A stretch of 38,967 nucleotides of DNA, from the NCBI GenBank assembly GCA_021846945.1, contig JAJZVZ010000026.1, positions 1-38,967 on the forward strand. Direction: 5' to 3'. The notes beneath the pieces were generated by a model. It saw nothing but the letters and a program-made list of their open reading frames with translations. It did no database searches and had not been told where the DNA came from. The DNA is from Acidobacteriota bacterium (GTDB lineage Bacteria > Acidobacteriota > Terriglobia > Terriglobales > Acidobacteriaceae). Shown in pieces: positions 6,317 to 14,044 of the stretch. Made by a program: the position numbers and the translations under genes. The stretch's first letter is position 1; every line of letters begins with the position of its first letter.

Positions 6317-8542
6317 ATGGACGAATTGACGCGGGAATTTCTAATCGAGAGTCAGGAAGGACTGGACCGCATGGAGCGGTGCCTGACCGAACTGGAAACG
6401 CGGCCGCAGGACGCAGAACTGCTGGCGGAAATCTTTCGTTCCGTTCATACCATCAAAGGCACCACCGGCTTTCTAGGGTTCAAACGGTTGGAGAAGCTGG
6501 CCCACGCCGGCGAAAACCTGCTCGGCCTGCTGCGCGACGGAAAACTGGCCGCTGACGGAGCCATCATCACCGGCCTGTTGCAACTGCTTGACGCGCTCCG
6601 TTCCATTCTGAAGACGATTGAGGCCGAAGGCGCCGAGGGAACAGAGGACGATGCCGTGCTGATAGGGTGGCTGGAGGAGTTGCAGCTTCCGGCGCTGGCC
6701 GCGAGCGCTCCGGCTGACTGCGCCGCTGCTGCTACGCGTTCGGCGCGCAAGCCTGACTTTCAGCAAACCGCGGCTGCAGAGTCCGCTTCAATGCCAGCTC
6801 CGGCGCCCGCCGCGGCGGAGTCAGATCCGGCCGCGCAGCGCGCCTCCAGCTCAACAGCGGAAAGCACGCTGCGTGTCGATGTGGCGCTACTGAATCGCAT
6901 GATGAATCTGGTGGGCGAACTGGTGCTGACCCGCAACCAGATTTTGCAGGCGACCGCGGCCGATCCCAATATGACGCAGCTTTCGCGCCGCCTCGACATG
7001 GTGACCGCCGATCTGCGCGAGTCGGTAATGAAGGCCCGGATGCAGCCCATCTCGCACATCTTCTCCAAGGTTCCGCGCATCGTGCGCGACCTCTGCCAGT
7101 CGCTAGGCCGCCGCGTGCGCGTGCGGATGGAAGGCCAGGAGACAGAGCTGGACAAGAGCCTTCTGGAGGCCATCAAGGATCCCATCACCCATGCGGTCCG
7201 CAACGCGCTTGATCACGGCATCGAGCCGTCACAGGAGCGCCGTGCGGCGGGCAAGTATCCCGAAGGCTTGCTCACGCTGCGCGCAGCGCAGGAGGGCAGC
7301 CACGTCGTCATCGAAATCGGCGACGACGGTGCCGGCATCGCCGTCGACAGAGTGCGCGGCAAGGCCGTCGAGCGCGGGCTTGTGGCGGCGGAGCGCGCGG
7401 CAAAGATGAGCGAGCGCGAGTTGCTGCAACTCGTCTTTCTGCCCGGCTTCTCCACCGCCGCTGCGGTCACCAGCGTCAGCGGCCGGGGCGTGGGCATGGA
7501 TGTGGTCCGCACCAACGTGGAGAAGATCGGCGGCAAAGTCGAGATCGATTCGCACCCGGGCGAGGGAACGACACTGCGGCTGCGCATTCCGCTCACGCTG
7601 GCCATCGTTCCGGCGCTCATTGTGCGCAGCCTCGGCCAGAGCTTTGCGTTGCCGCAGGGCGCGCTCTCCGAACTGGTGCATGTTCCGCCCGAGCAGGTCA
7701 CCACGGCCATCGAGTGGATCGAGGGCACGCCGCTTTACCGGCTGCGCGGCAGGCTGCTGCCGCTGGTCTTTCTGGATCGTCTACTGCAGCCCGGCGGTGA
7801 CCATCGAGCCGCCGCGAAGCGCAACAACTTCATCGCCACTCTCAATGCCGATGGCCGCCGCTTTGGCCTTGTGGTCGAAGGCCTGGCCGATCCCGAAGAG
7901 ATTGTGGTCAAGCCGCTCAGCGCGGCGCTCAAGGATATCGGCCTTTACTCTGGCGCGACCGTGCTGGGTAACGGCCATCTGGCGCTGATTCTTGATCCTG
8001 GAGCAATTGCCATGAAGGCCGGCATAACCGTGAGTGCGGAAGATGCAGCAGCGCGAGCGGCGGATGAAACGGAAGGCGAGGCCGAAGATGGAGCCGAGTA
8101 TCTGCTGGTCGAGATCGGAGGACGCAGCGCCGCAGTACCGCTCGCCAGTGTTTTGCGCATTGAACAGCTTCCGCTCACGCGCATCGAGTACGTCGGCTGC
8201 CGGCCGGTGGTGAACTTCCAGGGACAGCTACTGCCGGTCGAGGATGCAGGCGGAGTATTGGCCGCAACTGAAGGGAGCGCCGCGGACAAGAACGCCCCTG
8301 CAGCGCGGATCGTTGTCGTTGTTTGCCGCGAGGGCAATCGCCAGGTCGGTATTGCGGTCTCGCAAGTGCTCGATGTGGCCTCGGGCGGTGATCTCTGCGA
8401 GGCCGGCAGTAGCCGACCTGCGGCTGGCCTCACTCTGCTCGGGAATCGTGTAACCGGCATCGTCAATCTCGGCGGCGCGGCTCCGTTGTTGGTGGAAAGC
8501 AAACCGGAGGAATGGATTCGGATCGAAGAGGGGGTGCGATGA
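6317..8542 (+). CDS. cheA: Chemotaxis-type histidine kinase CheA with two CheW-like domains
   Basis: A 741-residue cytoplasmic kinase that autophosphorylates in response to receptors. The N-terminal HPt (P1) domain carries H44 in SVHTIKGTTGFLGF. An Ala/Pro/Ser-rich linker (about 122-182) replaces the P2 domain that normally docks CheY and CheB. Dimerisation helices follow (185-250), then the ATPase with N box HAVRNALDHGIE (292-303), G1 GDDGAGI (335-341) and G2 GRGVGMD (389-395). A CheW-like P5 domain covers about 425-565, and a second, more divergent CheW-like domain about 594-735. The ATG at 6317 has AGGGA about nine bases upstream and gives the canonical MDELTREFLIESQEGL start. It overlaps cheW by ATGA. 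Confidence 0.93.
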   Translation: MDELTREFLIESQEGLDRMERCLTELETRPQDAELLAEIFRSVHTIKGTTGFLGFKRLEKLAHAGENLLGLLRDGKLAADGAIITGLLQLLDALRSILKTIEAEGAEGTEDDAVLIGWLEELQLPALAASAPADCAAAATRSARKPDFQQTAAAESASMPAPAPAAAESDPAAQRASSSTAESTLRVDVALLNRMMNLVGELVLTRNQILQATAADPNMTQLSRRLDMVTADLRESVMKARMQPISHIFSKVPRIVRDLCQSLGRRVRVRMEGQETELDKSLLEAIKDPITHAVRNALDHGIEPSQERRAAGKYPEGLLTLRAAQEGSHVVIEIGDDGAGIAVDRVRGKAVERGLVAAERAAKMSERELLQLVFLPGFSTAAAVTSVSGRGVGMDVVRTNVEKIGGKVEIDSHPGEGTTLRLRIPLTLAIVPALIVRSLGQSFALPQGALSELVHVPPEQVTTAIEWIEGTPLYRLRGRLLPLVFLDRLLQPGGDHRAAAKRNNFIATLNADGRRFGLVVEGLADPEEIVVKPLSAALKDIGLYSGATVLGNGHLALILDPGAIAMKAGITVSAEDAAARAADETEGEAEDGAEYLLVEIGGRSAAVPLASVLRIEQLPLTRIEYVGCRPVVNFQGQLLPVEDAGGVLAATEGSAADKNAPAARIVVVVCREGNRQVGIAVSQVLDVASGGDLCEAGSSRPAAGLTLLGNRVTGIVNLGGAAPLLVESKPEEWIRIEEGVR

Positions 8543-9006
8543 GTGCGGTAACAGCAGTCAGTCTCAAGGAAAGAGCCGCGGCGCTCGTGGAGGTCTGTTC
8601 CGTGCGCCTGGGGCAGGCATGGTTCGGCGTGCCAATCAACCACATCGTAGAGATTGTCGGCTCGGCCCGGCCGCAGCCGGTGCCGCTGGCTCCGGGATAC
8701 GTAGGCGGACTGGTTCACTATCGTGGCGATGTGCTGACTACGGTGAGCCTGCGCAAATTGCTCGGCATGCCGCTGGTGGAGGGCGTGCAGGATGTGCTCG
8801 TTCTGGAGAACGCGGGCATCTGTTTTGGACTTCTGGTGGACTCGGTGGGCGAAGTGCTCACGGTATCTTCGGCTGACCATGAGCAGAATCCCCCAACGCT
8901 GGACGAGCGCCGCGGAGCCTTGTTCGCCGGCGCCTACAAGCTCGAGGGCAGGCTGCTGGTGATGCTGGATCCGGCGCGGCTCGATCCGGTGCGCCTGGCG
9001 GCGTGA
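8539..9006 (+). CDS. cheW: Chemotaxis adaptor CheW
   Basis: A 155-residue adaptor that couples receptors to CheA. The fold is visible as CSVRLGQAWFGVPINHIVEIV, followed by PGYVGGLVHYRGDVLTTVSL and then LGMPL, the conserved core of CheW. ICFGLLVDSVGEVLTV and YKLEGRLLVMLDPARL complete the second half. The ATG at 8539 overlaps the cheA stop codon (ATGA) and has GAGGGGG just upstream inside cheA, so translation is coupled. It is the second gene of the chemosensory operon. No methyl-accepting receptor gene is in the window, so its partner must be encoded elsewhere. Confidence 0.9.
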   Translation: MSAVTAVSLKERAAALVEVCSVRLGQAWFGVPINHIVEIVGSARPQPVPLAPGYVGGLVHYRGDVLTTVSLRKLLGMPLVEGVQDVLVLENAGICFGLLVDSVGEVLTVSSADHEQNPPTLDERRGALFAGAYKLEGRLLVMLDPARLDPVRLAA

Positions 9007-9042
9007 GAAAAGCAGCTACAAGCCGTTTTATTTGAGGCGAAG

Positions 9043-9228
9043 ATGCGCGCACTCATCGTTGACGACTCGCGCTTCGTGAGAAGTGATCTGCGCAGCCTTC
9101 TTGAAGGCAAGGGAATCGAGTGCGCGGAGGCGGCGGATGACCCGGCGGACATCGAGATGCTTCGCAGAGGTGCGGCATTCGCCCTTGCCCTGCTGGAATG
9201 GAACATGCTGGGCGGGATGGAGGTCTGA
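9043..9228 (+). CDS. Truncated CheY-like receiver with Glu at the phospho-acceptor site
   Basis: The 61-residue product is the first half of a CheY receiver. ALIVDDSRFVRSDLR holds the acidic pair D7-D8, and LLEWNML (50-56) aligns with the canonical LxDWNMP, so the phospho-acceptor Asp is E52 and the Pro is Leu. A TGA follows at 9226-9228, before the strands and helices that carry the switch Thr and the conserved Lys. Only three bases separate the stop from cheB, and no shifted frame contains the rest, so the 3' half is deleted. GAGG five bases before the ATG suggests it is still translated. It could be a decaying pseudogene or a reduced domain; it cannot be a normal phosphorylated CheY. Confidence 0.7.
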   Translation: MRALIVDDSRFVRSDLRSLLEGKGIECAEAADDPADIEMLRRGAAFALALLEWNMLGGMEV

Positions 9229-9231
9229 GCG

Positions 9232-10362
9232 ATGGCGGCCGATTGCCGGACCAGGATTCTCATCGTTGACGACTCCGCGGTGATGCGGAGCCTGCTGCGC
9301 AGCGCCGTCTCGTCTGATCCCCATCTTCAGGTGGCCGGAACCGCAGCCGACGGTCAGGCGGCATTGAGCAGTCTCGATCTCCTGCGTCCGGATCTGATCC
9401 TGCTGGACGTGGAGATGCCGGTGATGGACGGCCTGGCCACTCTGCGCGAGTTGCGGCGGCGCGGCCATACGATGCCGGTGGTGATGTGCAGCTCGCTCAC
9501 TCAGCGCGGCGCCAAGGTGACCATCGAGGCCCTGGCCTGTGGGGCTTCGGATTACGTCGCCAAGCCTGCCGGCGAACCGAATCGCGAGTCGGCAATCCGG
9601 ACGCTGGCACGCGAACTGGTTCCCAGAATTCATGCTGTTACCAGTAAGGCGCATAAGCAGCCGCAGCCGCTTTTCTCAGCCGCGCCGGATTCGCCTGCGA
9701 ATTTTGCCCTACCGTTGCCCAAAATTGAATCACCGCGGATCTCTCCAACGGTGCTCGTGGTCGGCGTCTCCACCGGTGGTCCGGCTGCTCTTGAGTTGCT
9801 GTTGCCCGCCTTGCCGGCCAGTTTTCCGCTGCCGGTGCTGATTGTGCAGCACATGCCTGCGCTCTTCACCGGTCTGCTGGCCGAGCGCCTGAGTACGCGT
9901 TGCGCCTTGCGTGTGCGCGAGGCAGCCGAAGGTGAGCCGGTGCGCGCGGGAACTGCGTGGATTGCGCGCGGCGACTGGCACATGGAAGTGCTTGTGCCGG
10001 GGCGCTCCGCCGCTCCGCCTACGCTGTACCTGCACCAGGGGCCGCTCGAAAATCACTGCCGCCCCGCCGTCGATGTTCTGTTTCGCAGCGCGGCCAAAGT
10101 CTGCGGCGCGGGCGTGCTGGCGGTGGTGCTGACCGGCATGGGCTCCGACGGCCTCAAGGGTTGCCGCAGTATCCGGGAGCAGGGTGGGATCGTGTTCGCC
10201 CAGGATCAGGCCACCAGCATAGTGTGGGGAATGCCCGGTGCGGTCGCTTCTGCGGGCCTGGCACACAGGGTGCTTCCGCTCGACGCATTGGCCACTGAAA
10301 TCCTCCGCATCGTCGGCGGGGTGCGCCATGAACAAATCGAGCTTCGCGGACGGATGGTCTAA
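9232..10362 (+). CDS. cheB: Protein-glutamate methylesterase CheB
   Basis: CheB removes methyl groups from (and deamidates) chemoreceptors and is activated by CheA phosphorylation. The 376-residue product has an intact receiver (residues 8-125: ILIVDDSAVMR, acceptor D59 in LLDVEMPVMDG, K111 in the YVAKPAG loop), a linker rich in Pro and Ala, then the methylesterase. The catalytic triad is visible: S180 in GVSTGGP, H207 in VQHMPALF and D306 in GMGSDG. The ATG at 9232 has GGAGG eight bases upstream, within the end of the cheY fragment. Unlike its truncated neighbour the receiver is complete, so adaptation feedback from CheA to CheB should still work. Confidence 0.93.
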   Translation: MAADCRTRILIVDDSAVMRSLLRSAVSSDPHLQVAGTAADGQAALSSLDLLRPDLILLDVEMPVMDGLATLRELRRRGHTMPVVMCSSLTQRGAKVTIEALACGASDYVAKPAGEPNRESAIRTLARELVPRIHAVTSKAHKQPQPLFSAAPDSPANFALPLPKIESPRISPTVLVVGVSTGGPAALELLLPALPASFPLPVLIVQHMPALFTGLLAERLSTRCALRVREAAEGEPVRAGTAWIARGDWHMEVLVPGRSAAPPTLYLHQGPLENHCRPAVDVLFRSAAKVCGAGVLAVVLTGMGSDGLKGCRSIREQGGIVFAQDQATSIVWGMPGAVASAGLAHRVLPLDALATEILRIVGGVRHEQIELRGRMV

Positions 10363-10364
10363 GA

Positions 10365-11249
10365 ATGCCTCGGGCCACCAGCGCCGATTACGGCTACCTT
10401 CGCGATCTCGTCTTCGATGTGTCGCAAAATGTGCTCGATCCCTCCCGCGACTATCTCTTTGACACGCGCCTCGCCATGCTGCTGCGCAATCAGGGCATGA
10501 CCCGTGTGAGCGAACTCGTCGAGTGCCTCCGCGCCTGCAGAAACCCGGCGCTCGAACGCGCCGTCGCCGAGGCCATGACCATCAACGAGACCAGCTTCTT
10601 TCGTGACAGCCGTCCATTCGAATTGCTGCGTACGGAACTGCTGCCTCGTCTGATTGATGCCCGCCGCCCGGTGCGAACGCTCCGCTTCTGGAGTGCGGCC
10701 TGCTCTACCGGTCAGGAGGCTTACTCTCTGGCGATGCTGATCTGCGAGCACTTTCCTCTGCTGGCCGGATGGGAGCTTCGCATTGAGGGGACGGACATTT
10801 GTGGCGAAGTCGTGGAGCGCGCCCGCGCCGGCCGCTATCACCGCATCGAGATGAACCGCGGACTTCCCGCCAGCTACAGGGTGCGCTACTTTGACCGCAT
10901 CGGAGAGGACTGGATTATCCAACCCGAGGTCAGAAAGCTCTGCAACTTCCGCCAGGCCAATCTTTGCACCGCGCACTTTCCCTTCAGTCGCGCAAGCGAT
11001 CGTTTTGACATGATCTTTTTGCGCAACGTAATGCTGTACTTCTCGCTGGAAACGCGTCTCACTCTGCTCGCTAACATGCATCGGCTGCTGATCCCCGGCG
11101 GCATCCTCTTTCTTGGTTCGAGCGAGCAGCCCGCCGATCCCTCGCAATGGACCGCGTTCATTGCCGGCGGCACGTGCTACTTCAAGCCGAAGGCATCGGG
11201 CTTCCCTACGCAAGCTTCCGGCGCCCGCCTTGACGTTGCCGGCAGATAA
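10365..11249 (+). CDS. cheR: Chemotaxis protein methyltransferase CheR
   Basis: CheR methylates glutamates on chemoreceptors with S-adenosylmethionine. The 294-residue product has the N-terminal helical domain (about 5-75), with ETSFFRDSRPFE at its boundary. The Rossmann-fold catalytic domain follows: SAM motif WSAACSTGQEAYSLAM, IEGTDICGEVVERARAGRY for the acidic ribose contact, and FDMIFLRNVMLYFS corresponding to the typical CRNVLIYF. The start lies two bases after the cheB stop, so the gene is in the same operon. Its 3' end converges on the acyl ligase gene with an 8-base gap. Presence of both CheR and CheB implies an adapting receptor somewhere in the genome. Confidence 0.93.
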   Translation: MPRATSADYGYLRDLVFDVSQNVLDPSRDYLFDTRLAMLLRNQGMTRVSELVECLRACRNPALERAVAEAMTINETSFFRDSRPFELLRTELLPRLIDARRPVRTLRFWSAACSTGQEAYSLAMLICEHFPLLAGWELRIEGTDICGEVVERARAGRYHRIEMNRGLPASYRVRYFDRIGEDWIIQPEVRKLCNFRQANLCTAHFPFSRASDRFDMIFLRNVMLYFSLETRLTLLANMHRLLIPGGILFLGSSEQPADPSQWTAFIAGGTCYFKPKASGFPTQASGARLDVAGR

Positions 11250-11257
11250 CCGCGAGG

Positions 11258-13930
11258 CTACGAGTTGTCGCCAAGCAGCTTCATTACTTCGTCATGCAGC
11301 CGTGCGGTGATTGCAGCTTCGCTCTCAGCAGGCGCAAAGCGGATCGGCTCTCCAATGCGCACTTCGATCTTTCCTGAGCGGAGCCATCCCCGCTGCCCTG
11401 CCTTCAACTCACCCAGGCCGCGGATCGCTACCGGCAACACCACCGCGCCGCACTGTTTCGCCAGTAAGCCGATTCCAGGGCGGAAGCGCGCCAGCTTTCC
11501 CAACGCTGACCGCGCCCCCTCCGGGAATACCAGCACGTTGAAGCCTCGATCCATGGCTCTGCCGGCGTGAGCAAAGCTTTCCTGGAAATTTCTGAGCTGG
11601 GGCAGGGGAAACACGTTGAACAGCGCCGTAACCAGAACATAAGCCGCCGGCCCGAGCGGATAGAAATGTCTGTACTTCGGCCCGCTCTCGGGATTGCGCG
11701 CATGGCGAAAATTATCGAGCATTTCGCCGGACATGGCCACTGCCAGCCGCCGCCGCATCTGGCCGGGCAGCGCGTACTGCACCAGCGGCGCGTCGTAAGC
11801 TGTCACGTGATTGGCGACGATCAGCATGGGCTCGCCCGCAGCTTCAATGCCCGGCATCGCCGGCGCCACGATGCGCGGAGATGCAAGCAGCCATGTCAGC
11901 GGCCGCAGCGCCGCTTCAATGAATGCCGCCCGAGCCCACTGGAAGGGCTTCCACCACGGCCAGTGCGGATAGATATATCGTGCAGGTCCTGTCTCCACCG
12001 TGGTCCGCGGCGGCGGAGCGCTCCCGGATTCGCTTGCTGCGCTTTCGGATTGCGCACTTGCCGCGAGCTCTTCCCAGCTGCCGGTCTGAGTTCTGAGCCC
12101 TCGGTCCCCACCGGCTATCAGCCGCCGCAGTTCGCCCAGCGTCGGCACGTTTTCGAGCAATGCGCTTTCGCTGAGTTCTCCAAGACGCTCTTCGATGGCA
12201 GCGGCCAATTGCACGCGTCCCAGGCTGTCCAGATGCAGGTCTTCGGTCAGGCGCAGTTCATCACCGGCGCCGGGTGGAGTTTCGCCCGTGACCTGAGCGA
12301 TCAGTGAGAGCAGCCAATCCGTTGACGATCCGAAGGCCCTCGCGCCGCCTCGCGAGCCATTGGAGCCGGTTGTGGCCGCGGCCTGGACGCCAGCCAACCA
12401 CGTCGCCACTGTCTTGCGTCTCACCTTGCCGGTCGAGGTGCGCGGCAGGTCCGGCTCCGGCCAGAGCACCCAGCGCCGTACCCGCTGAAATTCGGCCAAG
12501 TGCGCATTGGCGCGCTCGATCGCTTCAGCCGCGTGCTCCGTTGCGCCGCGAATGGCCAGCACCGCGCAAGGCTCCGGTCCCGCGGGTGTCTCCATCGCCA
12601 CTACCGCGCAGCCCGTCACTCCCGGCTGCTGTTCGATGGCTTCCTCCAGATCCTCCGGGTGGATGTTCAGCCCCGCCGCAGTGACAATGACTTCGCTCTT
12701 GCGGCCCAGGAAGCGCAACTCGCCCGATTCCTGAGCTGCCGCCAGGTCTCCGGTGGCCAGCCATTCACTCTCGCGCAGCCGCAGCGCTCCGCCCTGCCAT
12801 GTAGCGTTGGAGACCATTGGGCCGCGCACCAGTACCTCGCCATCCGGGCCGAGCTTCACCTCGCGTCCGGCGAGCGGTTTGCCGATCGTTCCTCTGGCGA
12901 TGTGAAAGGGGTGGTTGAGCGTGATCAGCGCCGTGGTTTCGGTCATGCCATAGCCCTGGATCAGCACGAAGCCCAGCGCATTCCAGAATTGTTCCAGCGG
13001 CCCTGCCAGCGCCCCGCCACCGGAGACGAAGGCCCAGAACTTCGGTCCCAAGACCCTGTGAACGTCCCGGAAGCGCCACCACCGCATCCACGGATTGATT
13101 CCCGCCGCCGCCGCTACACGTTCCGCCAGCCCCGGTCGGCTGGTTTCAAGTTGAGTCTTCAATAGCGTCAGGACTCTGGGTACCGCGGCCAGCACACTGA
13201 TGCGTTCCCGCCGGATGGTTTCCACGATTCGCGACGCAACCAGATGATTTTCAAAATGAACTTCGGCGGTCAGGATCGGCGGAACCCACAATCCCATCGT
13301 CTGGCCGAAGATGTGGCTCAGCGGCAGCGTGTGCAGAATGCGCAGCGGATGGACCAGCCGTTTATAGCGCAGGTATGGTTGCGCTCCGTTCTCGACCGGT
13401 CCCACGCTGGCCAGCACATTGCCGTGGGTGATAACCACACCCTTGGGATCACCCGTGGTGCCCGAGGTAAAGAGAATCTCAAGAGGCGTATCGCGCGAAA
13501 GTTCCCCCAGCGGTCCCGTTTCCCCGGCAGGCAGTGCCTCGGAAAAGTTTTCAAAGGAGAGTCGCGGCCATTCGACAGGCAAGTGGTTGAGCAGTCCCGC
13601 GTCGCCTACCGCCAGCTTTGGTTTTACATCGGCAGCTACGCGCGCCGCAAACTCAGCTGTTCCGCCCGCATCCAGGGGGACAGCCAGGACGCCCCGGAGC
13701 ATGCAGCCATAAAAAGCCGCGACCCACTCGGCGCTGTTTTCCGCCCAGATCAGTACACGGTCGCCTGGTCCGATGCCTCGCTGCGCGAGCAATGTGGCAA
13801 AACGCCTGGCCAGCCTTCCCAATTCGCCATAGGTGGTTACTCGCCGCCGATTGCCCTGAATACGCACCACCGCAATCGCGCGGTCGAACCGGCGGAAGTC
13901 GTCGAGAAGTGTCGCCAGATGATTGCGCAT
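11258..13930 (-). CDS. Acyl-AMP ligase / acyl carrier protein / PlsC acyltransferase fusion
   Basis: An 890-residue protein with three enzymatic parts. Residues 1-515 are an acyl-adenylate ligase: FTSGTTGDPKG (154-164), YGMTETT (327-333), TGD (393-395) and catalytic K502 in TSTGKVRRK. Residues 540-610 form an acyl carrier domain with S569 in HLDSLG for the phosphopantetheine arm. After a low-complexity linker, residues 655-890 are a PlsC-type acyltransferase with NHVTAYD (H708-x4-D713) and FPEGARS (802-808). The arrangement suggests that a free fatty acid is activated, loaded on the internal ACP and passed to a lysolipid or another hydroxyl. Aas of E. coli joins a related pair in the opposite order and without an internal ACP. 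No clear ribosome-binding site precedes the ATG at 13930. Confidence 0.88.
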   Translation of the reverse strand: MRNHLATLLDDFRRFDRAIAVVRIQGNRRRVTTYGELGRLARRFATLLAQRGIGPGDRVLIWAENSAEWVAAFYGCMLRGVLAVPLDAGGTAEFAARVAADVKPKLAVGDAGLLNHLPVEWPRLSFENFSEALPAGETGPLGELSRDTPLEILFTSGTTGDPKGVVITHGNVLASVGPVENGAQPYLRYKRLVHPLRILHTLPLSHIFGQTMGLWVPPILTAEVHFENHLVASRIVETIRRERISVLAAVPRVLTLLKTQLETSRPGLAERVAAAAGINPWMRWWRFRDVHRVLGPKFWAFVSGGGALAGPLEQFWNALGFVLIQGYGMTETTALITLNHPFHIARGTIGKPLAGREVKLGPDGEVLVRGPMVSNATWQGGALRLRESEWLATGDLAAAQESGELRFLGRKSEVIVTAAGLNIHPEDLEEAIEQQPGVTGCAVVAMETPAGPEPCAVLAIRGATEHAAEAIERANAHLAEFQRVRRWVLWPEPDLPRTSTGKVRRKTVATWLAGVQAAATTGSNGSRGGARAFGSSTDWLLSLIAQVTGETPPGAGDELRLTEDLHLDSLGRVQLAAAIEERLGELSESALLENVPTLGELRRLIAGGDRGLRTQTGSWEELAASAQSESAASESGSAPPPRTTVETGPARYIYPHWPWWKPFQWARAAFIEAALRPLTWLLASPRIVAPAMPGIEAAGEPMLIVANHVTAYDAPLVQYALPGQMRRRLAVAMSGEMLDNFRHARNPESGPKYRHFYPLGPAAYVLVTALFNVFPLPQLRNFQESFAHAGRAMDRGFNVLVFPEGARSALGKLARFRPGIGLLAKQCGAVVLPVAIRGLGELKAGQRGWLRSGKIEVRIGEPIRFAPAESEAAITARLHDEVMKLLGDNS

Positions 13931-14044
13931 GGTGGAGTCAGCACGTTCATGGTAGCAGCGCCGTCGGGGAAGCGGGGCCGTGCGGTACCTATGTCCCCTC
14001 TCATTTCCCTCTCCTGGCCAACGGCCCGGACGGAATGTGCCTCC

